Origin: Callaeas wilsoni
Taxonomy: Eukaryota > Chordata > Aves > Passeriformes > Callaeidae
Direction of reading: 5' to 3'
DNA length: 64,000 bases
Assembly: GCA_013398955.1 (NCBI GenBank)
Contig: VWPU01012590.1
Coordinates: forward strand, 42,314 to 106,313
Shown: positions 23,187 to 34,500 of the stretch, piece by piece
How the letters are laid out: the number at the start of each line of letters is the position of its first letter
How positions within the stretch are numbered: the first letter of the stretch is position 1
Translations under genes and position numbers: made by a program
The notes under the pieces: model-generated
Told to the model about the DNA's origin: nothing
Seen by the model: the letters and a program-made list of their open reading frames with translations, nothing else
Databases searched by the model: none

Positions 23187-25914
23187 TTATTTTAAACAAT
23201 GTCCAGAATGTGTTAGATGTGATTGTTCCAAGGTCTACGTTGTCCTTGATGAAAATGATTCTTTTGAGTGCCTTCCCATTTCATCAGGGCAGATTTAGTC
23301 CCTGCCAGAAGGCAACCTGAATGTCTGGGATTGGCAAACAGGGAAGATTTGGGTGAAGTGCTTCCTTTGCTCTTATGGAAGATATGGTGGCTCATGGCAT
23401 GCCTTGCCATCACAGGGAGAAAATACGATGTTTTTATATGTTATTAATCCTCTGATGTGGTGAACTACTTCAATCACTGGAATTCAGAGGTCCTAGCCAT
23501 GGTCGAGAGGTGGTTTGGTTGATATAGCTGGTGCTGTCTACTGTGAAAGTACTTCAAATAGGAACATTCTTTTAAGCTCAGTCAGTCCTTGGACTTGATC
23601 CAATTTTAAGGAGGGAAAATGAGAAGTTTTTCCATGGCTGCACTGGGAGCAAGATCAATACTCTTCTCTCTGCAGACCTTTCATTTTTTTCTGTTTCCTT
23701 CAAGCTTTTTTCCTCCACTACACTTTTTCTTTATTCTAAGTTGCATAGAAAAGCAAATTTTGGGATACTTCAGTGAAAAAATCTTAGAACCACACAAAGC
23801 AAATCTGGCTCTAATGTTCATTTATCCCTATAGATGAAAAGCTTCATTTTTAACTGAGAAGCAATTTGCATGCATGAGGAAATTCAGGAGCTGAGGATTA
23901 TGCTGGTAGAAGGGCTACTTTCCTTTCAAGTCTAGTGCACTGTTTTTCTAATCAATTGTTTTAACCTTTAATCAGTCACTTTTGATTTAATTGACACTGA
24001 CTGCAATCCTTTTGCTCTTTGCTCTGCTGCAGTTGTAGCTAGCACAAGTCTGATTGTACTTAGAGTGAGACCATTCGTTTGTTTTCCAGGAATGCAAAGC
24101 CTTAACCAAAGCCCTTAAGTTTTCTTTAAATTCTCTCATGGAGTATTATGCTGGAGTAAGAAACACAGGGAGTTTAGTTTCATGGCCAGCAGATCATTTT
24201 TTTATTAAAAAAAAGTGTAAATACCGACTGTTTGTGCTGCTGCATCTGCTAGCTGTGGATTTGAGTATATTTAATATTTAAATTAGGTGTGAAAATGAGA
24301 CTAATTAATTTTACGTATTAATCTGTGACTAAAACCTTGCAATTCTCAAGAGAAACTCTACCATTCCGCGTCTTATGTTGCTTAAGAAAGTAAGGTAAAG
24401 TGCAGCATTGCAAGTTATTTTGATTTAAAAATATCGTAATTTATTTTATCCTGACTTTGAAAATGACCGAAGCAGCCTTTGGCTGTACCATGGAAGTGTG
24501 CTGCGCATCTCTATCAGTGTCTTAACATTAAAGCCCTTCTGACAAATATCTAAGCTTCTTGCACAGCATATTGAAATTCTGCTCTTCTGAGTTATACTCG
24601 AACTTATTGTCCAGCATCTATAGCTTTCAAAGCTGTTAAGGGTGAAAATTGATGATAGTAATGCTGAGCTCTTGTACTTTTCATGAAAAGTGTCTCTTCA
24701 GTTCATTGATAAAGAACATGAAATACTGAGAGGCTAAACGATTTATCTACCCAGTATCACCTGAGAAATCACTAGCAGAACCCAAGAGAAGAGAGGCCCA
24801 AGTCACTTTTTCTAACCACCATACTGCACTTGACTCCTTGCTTCTGTAGCCATCCATCACTGTGTCAAATTTGTATCAGTATGGTAAGGAGTCTTTGAAA
24901 ACACAAAAAAGCATTCAAAACCAATGTCTTTCCTGCTACTTTCCTTTCATCTCCTAACTTGACATTCTTTCCTCTGAGAGGCTTGATCTCAATATTTATG
25001 TCTGTGTGGGCTGGCTTTCCACAATGACATATTAGTAAAGTTCTTGTGTTTGTCCAGCTGGTGTTATGGCTCCAGGTGCTTCTGAGCAAAGGAGAAAACA
25101 TTAACATGCTGGGTTACTTGCTTTCAGTTCTTCTACCTCAGTTCCAGAGTCTTCAAGCAAGCCAGCAGCTGTCCATCTTCTCTGGTATACCCAGACACTT
25201 CGTGCATGTGATATATGTATGAGGAGGGTATTTTGAGTCTCGCAATGAAGAGATACCATAGTGCTGCCCTAGTGCCAGGCAGACCATGTCATGGAGCAGA
25301 GAATGCTGCAAGGTAGCACATTCTCCTTGATTTTGCCAGAACCTTTCTGCTCCCTGCTGGAACAGATGTCACAGAGGGCTATGCCAGCTATATACATGGT
25401 GGGGGATTCAGATTCTACATAGAAGCGGGGGAAAAAAGGAGAAGCTTTTAGGTATGATTGAAGAGGATTCATTAATTTGTTTTGAAATGTATCAACTGAA
25501 CTCAAACAAAGGGCTAATTTTCTTGTAGTCTATAAAAATAGCAAAATACAGTTTAATTTCTAAATGGCATATCATTTTGATAATGGAATTTTACATTGTC
25601 AAGTACTTGAAGGGTTACAGATCTTTTTTCTTTCTGCATTGAAAGATTTTGCTGTTTGAAACCAAATCAAAGACTGCTCTAATAGTTCCATTTTTAATTT
25701 ATGTATTTGTATTGATATATTTACTGTTCACTGTACTCCTAAAGTGGAGAATGCTCAGAGTATTGTAGGAGAAAACCAGGACATGAGAGGAATCTAACTT
25801 CATGGTATTACATTTCCCGTTTTTAAAGACTTCTTTCCCAAAATACACTGCCTTGTGTTCAGCAGAGGTTTCATTGTGTTTTGGCAAAACCTCACTTTTT
25901 CAATTATCCTGCAG

Positions 25915-26059
25915 TGTGTGGCAAAGCCTTATTTTTAAAACATTTCGATGTGTCTGTAAAAAGCACAAAAAAGATAGTTAATACTGACCTTTTTGTAACT
26001 CTTATCCCTTCATTCTGGAGCAGACTCTGTGATTTTGAAGGTTTTACCACTGAAACTAT
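25915..26059 (+). other. Candidate exon on the + strand (unproven)
   Basis: The acceptor 'ttcaattatcctgcag' is followed by 145 bases open in one frame (47 full codons). The donor CTAT|GTAAGT is at 26060. The peptide includes 'CGKALFLKHFDVSVKS' and later 'PSFWSRLCDFEGF'. No family is recognised, and it lies antisense inside the putative intron of the minus-strand gene. It could belong to a noncoding transcript or be chance. Confidence 0.18.
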
Positions 26060-26184
26060 GTAAGTAAGGTGCAGCCACCATGCTACCCTTGATTTTCTGA
26101 GAAGTGTCTTTAGTTGGATGTGTGTGCTTCATTTCTTTCTCATATACTTCCTTTTATTTTGTTTCAATGAAGGAAGAATTGAGA

Positions 26185-26347
26185 CAAAAAGAAAAAAAAA
26201 AAAAAAAAGAAAAAAGAAAAAAGAAAAAAGAAAAAAGAAAAAAGAAAAAAGAAAAAAGAAAAAAGAAAAAAGAAAAAAGAAAAAAGAAAAAAGAAAAAAG
26301 AAAAAAAGGAAAAAAGAAGAAAAAAGAAAAAAAAGAAGAAAAAAAAG
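26185..26347 (+). repeat. (AAAAAAG)n seven-base minisatellite
   Basis: About 160 bases of purine-only sequence on +. An initial A-run leads into a near-perfect array of the 7-mer GAAAAAA (roughly 26209-26310), which then degrades into mixed GAA/GAAAA units. On the sense strand of the putative gene this is a long TTTTTTC pyrimidine tract. The lysine- or phenylalanine-rich open frames it creates on both strands are artefacts. Confidence 0.92.
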
Positions 26348-28512
26348 GGCTTTACTAGGTAGGGAGTAATCATGTGCATAAGAATCACTGCTGAACAAAA
26401 TGTAGGTAAGTGGAGCTGTGGAATAAGCAGACAGTGTGAAGATAGAGAAATAAAAATTTGGAAAAATTTTCTTCTCCTGACCTGTATGCCTCCTCTGCTT
26501 GTCATTCTTCTCTCCCACGGGTTGTTGATGTAAGTCTTGAGTATCTGATGAACTGTTAATAGTGCTTGCTTTAAAGTAATGAAAATGTATCTCAGTAAAG
26601 ATGGGTGAACAGTAATATTAAAAGTACATAAGGTAAGCAAAATTCTGAAGAGAATGAACTTTAAAAACTTACTCCAAACTACTGATGAGTTCCTTAAAAT
26701 GCTGAAATTGTGAGAGATAGGATAGTATATCCTTCAGTTTACTGCACATCTAGCATCAAGCAAGGTTTGCTTCATGTGCTATTTTTCGCAAAGAGTCATT
26801 GAATTTTGCATGCAGTCTTTCATTTTAAAATATTCAGACAATTTTTTCCTGCCAGCAGTATCAGAAACAACTAAATGAAGTATTTCTTCCACTGCACTTT
26901 GTTTATTCCTGACTTAAGAGATCTGCTGTTATGGAAATTGCACTTAATTTTCATGTTTTCGGCTCTTGGAGCTTGTTTTGGACAAAGCCTTCTAGGCTCT
27001 GCTTTGGTAATACACTAACACAGATGTCATATCCCAAAGTGTGTCAGTGTGTCAAAACAGAGATGCTCACAGGAGTAAGTAAGGCACGCACCTCCGTAGT
27101 TTACCAAGTGGAAATCATGGCATCAGTGAAGGTAAATTAGGCTGCAGGGAAGATCAGGTCTCTACTGGCAGCATTTTGTGCTGGTTGTGTTTTCTGTTGT
27201 TTGAGGACAAAACTAGGTTCTACAAAAATGAAGGAAATAATTAAAAGGGGAAGACAAATCCGAAGAACAGATTGAAAAATAGGTTTTTCTTTTCCTATTT
27301 TATTTTACCCAGATCTTTATTAATTTATTGTAGAAGAATAAAAAGAGGGGAATATTCAAATGTTTGAAACCTCTCTGGTAATAACAATGTTAAACATCAC
27401 AAGCACATTTTATGTCTGTCCAGTCAGAGGGCAGGTAAAGTGTTTTAGAATTTCATATCCTACTTTGCTGCTCCAGTTAAGGTTCTAGTTCCTGTGCTGC
27501 CTAACAGTCTATTATAACTTGTTTTATTACTTGGTGACTTTTGTGGTATAGTTTGAAAAGATATATAGTACTGGAAAAAGAAATGCATTAACCATGCAGT
27601 GTTAAGTTAGCACACCCTTGTTTTTTACGTCTTTCGTTTTTTACGGTATATTGCAGACTTTTGCTTCTACTATGCAAAATCATACAGAAATGAAATATTG
27701 ATGGAGAGGAGATTATCAGGTTTCAACAGTAGATAGTGAGAGTTTAAATTCTTATGTCCAATCCAAATCCTAATGTGACCTTTTCATTCCAGAACAAAAT
27801 GTTAAAGTTATTAGGGGCTACAGTACTCAACACCTCTCTGCCACTGGCCTTTTGGCAAGTACCATGGTGTTTTAAAGAGCTCCCTCTTGTCCTACTCAGA
27901 TTTTCACAGTTTTCTCACCCTTTATGATTATTTCCCAAAATCGTTGAATTAAACAGGTATTTCACAGGAAAATAGCTACTGAAAATTTTATTTGAAACTG
28001 GTTTTTTTAAACACTTGCTCGTAAGAACTGGGTCTGCTGCTGTGCTCTCACAGAGAACCCACTTGTTGCCCTGTTGTGTCCTTGGAGTGGTCCTGGGTCA
28101 AGTCAGTGCCATGAAGGAGCCACAGGGATCCTTGAAGGCAGGCACCAGGATGAAGTGTTTTCTGGATAAAGTGTTTTCTTAATTCACTGAACACGGCCTA
28201 AAGGAATATATTTGGGTGACTTCACTCTGGCCTCACGTGGTAGTTGTCTATAGTTTTTCTGAGTAAGCATCAGCCCTGGCCAATGTCAGCCAGCTCCCCA
28301 TAGCTTCCGCAAAGTGCTGATCTTTGCTGCCTGGAGTTGCTGTGATGGAGGAAAGAGAAGCAGTGCCTGAGGCTTCTGTACATTTCCTTCTTCACCATCA
28401 AATACCACAGCTGAGTGTCTTTATACTTACGGTTTCAACCCAGTAGACTTAAACACATAAAGGACGACAGTTTCTTTGTGAAGTTAGAAGTCTAGCAACT
28501 GGAAGGACTCAC

Positions 28513-28562
28513 TTGCCAGGTGCTGCTGCTGCTTTTTGGGTCTGCGTGGTCTACCTGCAATC
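28513..28562 (-). CDS. Candidate internal coding exon (50 bp), same gene as 22807-23003
   Basis: A minus-strand exon of one base plus 16 codons plus one base. The acceptor 'ttttttctcattctgcag' is strong and the donor CAA|GTGAGT is near-consensus. It encodes 'IAGRPRRPKKQQQHLA', basic with three CAG codons. The final A joins GT of the terminal exon to make AGT (Ser), so frame is maintained across the 5.5 kb intron. It enters with the third base of a codon, so the preceding exon must end in phase 2. Both other frames are less consistent; one has TAG within the first twelve bases. The gene is not recognised. A basic segment followed by 'SLSKFFMVFKKQ' would suit a juxtamembrane cytoplasmic region, but this is inference. 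Confidence 0.5.
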
Positions 28563-31500
28563 CTGCAGAATGAGAAAAAAGTTGGAATTTTTCTCATGAA
28601 TTTAGTTCTTAGAAAAACCTGTCTTATCTCCAGGCCAACAGAATTACAGAAAATTACACTGTAAATATAATTTTTTCTTTCATAGGAATAAGTTTTGATA
28701 ATTTTTAGACAACTACCCAAACAAAGCTGGTAGGTTCCATCACTAAAAAAAGCAAAAGAGCAAGGGAGACATCAGCGTAGGGATACACACATTTAATCTG
28801 GTTTCATTACATGAGTAGTCTTTAGCTAGAGTAGAAAACTCAGCAAGTCAGCATAGACATTTTGTTATTTGGTTTGAAGAGCTGCTGTTTGATTTCAGTT
28901 TATCTTAATTGACTGAATGACGCTTAAAATGGTCTAAGTATCAAAAAGGGCCTGAAATGAGAAAAACTGTGAATTCTGATGAATTCTGGCAAATATAGCT
29001 ACTTTAGTGTAAATCTCTGTGTGGACCCATTTGCTTCTTGGTCAAAGTGTGAAAAAAACAGTTTACTAAAAGTCAGTAGCAAACTGCCAGGATTAATTTT
29101 TTGTTCTTACTTTTTTGTTTGTTTGTTTGTTTTTTGTTTTTTGCCCTTGAAGGCTTATGCAACCTATTCCTTTGTTCTTGCTGATATTCCATCTGGAGTA
29201 AGCCTTCTATATTTAGAACCTTAAAAAGAATTATTTTTTATTTTATTTTTATGTCTCAAAATAAATTGCACTAAGTTCAAATGGGGTGCTAAAAGTTATT
29301 TTAGTTCTTCACTGGTTCAGAAATCTTCTAAAAATATGCTTGACTTTGTCTGGACGGCTATAGAATTTGATGTTGCTGTCGAACTTTTGCATCTCCAAAC
29401 TGAATATTTTTTGTTCTTCAAGCTAAAGCTCTGCAGACCTGAACTCTGTGCAGTTAAATGCTGCTGATTCATCATGCTTACATATTTTTACATAAATAAG
29501 AGTGACTGCAGACATCAAAACTGTTATTGCTGTATTGTTGTGTACTGTGTACAGATTGTAATGGTGTTTTGTATTTGAGGTTAAACTTTGGGGTTTTATC
29601 TTCTAACTATCAAATCCTATTCTTGAATTTAATCAACAAATTTTATGTGCATTCAAATGCAATTAAAAATTAATTTTCCCCACAGCTTTCATGCTCTCAA
29701 AGAGAAAAATTTGCCAATTTTCTGCATTCAGTTCTTGAATTCAATTTTTGTTACCATATGCTCTGCCATGCCCCTTGAAGTTTGGTTGCAAAGTAAATAG
29801 AAAAGCAGATTCTTAAATACCTCCCACTCCCACAATCCATGTTTTACAAAGAGATGGAACTGCTTCTTTCTGTGAGCCATATCTGATTTGTATTTTCAGA
29901 CTACTGCTGCTGAACAACAAAAGTACTGCTAGGAAAAAATGGAGTATAATTAAATTTGAAATGGAGAATACACACATAATCAAGAAATAGTTCAGATAGC
30001 AAAGTAATTTTCTGAGTTTATGCATGAGTCTATGCATTATTTCTACAGGACTTGCTGTCCATAACTAACCATTGGATATAACTCAAATGAAGTTGAATAA
30101 CTGTGGAGGATAATTTAGTTTTTTTAGATTCAGATACTGTGTTCTTTACCTATCTGCTCAAAAATAAATGTTGTATGTTCTCTAAAAGCCTTTTCCTGCC
30201 TGTTATGTAAACCTGTCTATTTGTCAGGTCTGCTCTGGTGTTTTGTTTTTCCTTGGCTGAGTGAGGACATGCTGTAGCTGCACTGATGTTACTTCTTGTG
30301 TGACAGCTAACTTTTACTGACAGAGCTTGTGCTGCAACAGAATCCTCAAGTAGACACTGCTGATATAATTTGATAATATCCTATGGTTCATTAAATACTT
30401 CTATTTTGTCATCATGCCAAGTGTGGTAAGTAGGACATCTTCCATGAGAGAGGTCTCCTGAAACCCAGTGTCTCAATGTTCTGATGGAGTTTTCAGAGTT
30501 TGCTGAAACCACTTTTGAGGAACCATTTTGTTAGCTGTGCCTGACAAAGAAATAGATATATTAACCTATCCCACAGACAAACCTTTTCCTAAGGGAATTA
30601 TAAAGTCACTACAGGGTGCTTATGCAATTTCTCAAAAATCACAGCCTTAAGTCCAAATTCGGGGTAGGAGTAGTGGTAGTAAAAATGTTCTTTTTTTTTC
30701 TTTAAAAGTCTGTCAGTAAACTTTTTTGGCCATATGTTAACTGGTAAGAGACTTCAGGAGCTGTGTAGGTCACTGCATGGGTGAAAGCAAGAAGGTGGAC
30801 GTGTGCATTGTGGTATTGAATGTATAATTGAAACACGTCTCATCTGAGACTACACTGACAAGAGATGGATGTGACAATATCAAAAGATTTGAAGAGTGCA
30901 TCTGGTTTTTGCTGATTTTTTGTGCCAAATTTTTAAGTAAAATTAATCTTTCACTTTAGTCTTTAATTCAAAACCATGGAGTTTTTCTAAAAAAAAATTA
31001 AAAATCCCCAACTGCATTAAAAAACCCCATTTAATATCTTCCAGATTATGCCTGATTTGATTTGTTATACTTTCATAAATTTTTTAATTGACAGAAAAAG
31101 GAAAAAGATCAGTTATGCACATGCTTTTTGTTGCAAATGTATTTTTTCTGTCCGTGCTGTAATGCAGAGATGTTTCAGCTGAAGATTATCCTGACTGTTG
31201 AGTGCAGGAGTTTTGGCAGTTAAGGATTCTTAAGTGCATTGCCACTCAGTCCTTATAAGCCAAGTTATCTCAAGGTTTCTTGGGAGTGGGAGGTGGTTAT
31301 GTGAGTTAGAAACAGAAAACTAATACATTTCCGTGTGTACTGTGAGACTTGCGATTTCTGCCATCACCAAGACGTTGCATGAATAAATTTCCTTGTAATT
31401 CCGTACAGGTTTATCTGTAATTAATATGCATTGGTCTGACCTCTCCGAGTCTAATTTATCCTTCCTAGTGTCCTTTCAAGTGTTAAATACTACTTTCTGC

Positions 31501-34500
31501 ATATTGGCATTTGCTCACTAGGTTTATCTTTAGCTTAAACAACAGACACATATGCCAAATAAGCTCACCTGCACTGCAGGAAAAAGTTTAAAAGAAGTCT
31601 GAGTTTAGGGGTAAGATTTCCCAAATGTTTCAATACCAAACCTGCAGTCTGGTCTCACTAGCTGCCTTATCCAAGATCAGTGAGGCACAGCATCATAACA
31701 GCACAGTGACTGCACTACAGCAGTGAGCCTGGAGATAAGTGGAGTAGAAATATTCCAAAAACCTGAGTACAGTGGCAATTGGTTCTGCTTCCAAAACTGC
31801 CTTTGCTGCTCTGGGCTCTGGTTAGGCAGGAATGTTCATTCCCTACTAATTTCTATCACCTCCCTTCAGCTCAGCTTTGTAAGAAAAGCAAGAAGATGCA
31901 ACATAGTAAAGAGACAGCTGTGGCTGGATGTTGCATACAGCTGGTGACCTCGTGACATCCTTGCACCTGGTGCTGAGGCATGAGCTGATCTTCATGGTCC
32001 TTCACACAGCATTGTCTTTGGCTTTGTCTCATCAAAATATGCACCCAGATGTTCCAGACCAAACTCAAACCAAAAAAGTCAATTAGTAAGTCAAACCTGA
32101 TTCAGTTTCAATGAGAATTTTCAGTCTATTTTTTTTCTTTCTTTTATCTTATTTTGTTTTCTTTTTCCTAATTGATTTTAAGGCATTTTGAGTTAAAGCT
32201 GTAACGCCTTTGATTAATGGATGCCAGAATTATGATATGGCATTATGCATCAACTATTGCTTAATCATGCCAGACCATGCAACCTGTCTAAGCTTAGAGC
32301 TCAATATCAGCTCTCCAGTAATAGCAGTATTACTCTTTAATTTTATTGTCCCCTGTTAATGTACTGTTCAGAACTTGTTCATGGCATTTCCACAACCAGC
32401 TACACGGCAAATATATATAGCTGAACTGGTGCTCAGTCTTGCCAGAATGGGAAAAATAACTTATTCAGTATATAGTCGTAGCTGTTTTGGCTGTTCAGAG
32501 TGTGAGGGTGGCTGTCCTTGGCTTATGACCAGATTGTCAGAGTGAAGTTAAAATCTGCCAGTGTTTTTGCTGTAGTTGTCTTAGCCCATTTCTCTCCTTG
32601 TTTTATTTTGTTCCATTCACCCAGGATCCATCATCCCTGCCTGTGCCTTTTTGTGTGTGTGTCATGTTGTCACTTGATCTGGTGCACGTTGTTTATTTTT
32701 TGTCTTGGCACAATTTAAAATGACACTCTTGCTGTCTCCAAGATCACCTACACGATCATTTGTTTCAGATCTCAGCAAATATCTCTCTGTCTAAAAAACC
32801 TGATCTCTGTGATTTGCTATGTAGGTGAGAGGATAAGGGCTGTTATTAATTTTGTACTGCCCACTGTCCTACCTGATCACTTGCTTTGAATGTAGCCAAA
32901 TGATTCCTGTGTCCTTGGTAGCTTTTACCGTCAAGGCTCAGCTGTCCAGGCTGAAAGGGTCGGGTTACTTGTTTAGAGGTACTTTAGCACTGCGCTGTGC
33001 TTTGTTGTGTTGATGTGAATGAACTTGCTCTCAAGTAATTCTGGGCAATACGATCACTTTATGTAACTTGCAGAGGTATGTGGGGAGATGAAGCATCCTC
33101 CAAGGTGACATCCATGCAGCTCCATGACTTTGAATATGTCTGTACACTTATGACTAGGGCTTCTGGAGTAAAGTTTTGTGACTTGACTTTGTATCCCTGA
33201 AGTAACAAGAGTTCAATATTTTCTTTTCTTTTTCCACGGCTCAGTAGTTAAACTGCTGGTGAGGAGTGATAATCACCTGATACCAATGCACTAAGGTGTG
33301 AGCCACAGGAAAAAATGAATTTTGAGATGGGACAAGGAACATTGTAAATTAATCTGTATTTCTGAAAGGCAGATTCAGAGCTAAAGGTAGCAGCACTAAA
33401 ATACATTTAAAAGACCTGCAAATACTTAATATATATTTCCTCAGTATATAAGATGCTATTATGACAAAGAGGTGTTTTATCAACAGAGTTTTTATCTCTA
33501 TAGAGATGGAGCCTTCTGTTTGCTTTTGAGTATGCCTTTTATTTGCTTCTCATTAGGTTACTTCAAATCACTTTGAACACTAAAACTTTAATTTTCTAGT
33601 TCAGAATAGTAAGAAAAAGGATTTTTGGACATTATAGATTTCATTTAACAGCTATTCTATTGACTTTAGCAAAGGCAAAGCCTTGATCTTGGATGTGGAC
33701 CTATTCAGATAGCGAATTTTTCCAAATTAGAACATGATTAGGAAAAAAAAAGGCCTTCCAGTGAATAGCAAGGCTCATGAACTCCTGAAGAATGCTTTAG
33801 ACACTATCCTTTTTTCTGTCCAGGATTAGATTTTGGCTGGCTAATCCTCTTCTTGATAAGTGTCTGCTAATTATATTGCAAACAAGCCAGTGGTCTAATT
33901 TGATAGACAATTTTCTGGTAGAGTTTTCACAGTTTTCCTGAGTGCCTTCAGAGGCTCTCTCCCATCTAACTAATGCCTGTGTCACACTAATAACACCCAT
34001 TTAAATTTCTGTAGTGTAGAAACCTGCACAACCTTTAACACACAACAAGCCCTCACTGATGTAGTGTAGAGTGCACTTGCATCTGACCCAACAAGGAGAT
34101 GAGATTATTTACTTTCATGGATGTAGCATTCAATTCCTAGTAAGCTCCTTTGCTGCTTACTAGCCACCACTGTCAATATAGCATGTACAGCCTGAGTGAA
34201 TCATTCATCCAAACGGTGATTTTCTTCCAGTGTGCCAGAAACCCATCTGATGGGACTGAGCATTGCCATGGGGCCATGCCAATTTCCTGTTTATAGCCAT
34301 AGGTTGTTTTTTAGGTAAAGTATTCCCTAAAAGAGAAGACACAAGCAAAACTGGGACATGACTGTACACCTTTTTTCCTAGAAAATAACCTTTTTCTAGG
34401 AAAAATCTCAAACTCTCCCAGTGAGAGAGAGAGATTTATTATTTTTGCTGTCTTGTCCAAAAAAACAGCCTGCACCATTATGACTGGGACTATGTCTAGG

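Larger units (their letters stand above)
23004..28512 (-). other. Putative intron of the minus-strand gene (about 5.5 kb)
   Basis: On -, it runs from a strong donor (CAA|GTGAGT, GT at 28511-28512) to the acceptor at 23004-23005. It contains an (AAG)n run, a 7-bp minisatellite (26185-26347) and a candidate opposite-strand exon at 25915-26059. No recognisable transposon was found. Intron status depends on the two flanking exons being real. Confidence 0.5.

Noticed and set aside
26129..26640. Minus-strand frames of 129 and 158 codons rich in Phe/Leu, and plus-strand Lys/Glu frames
   Set aside because: They are translations of the 7-bp purine minisatellite, with no unique coding sequence.
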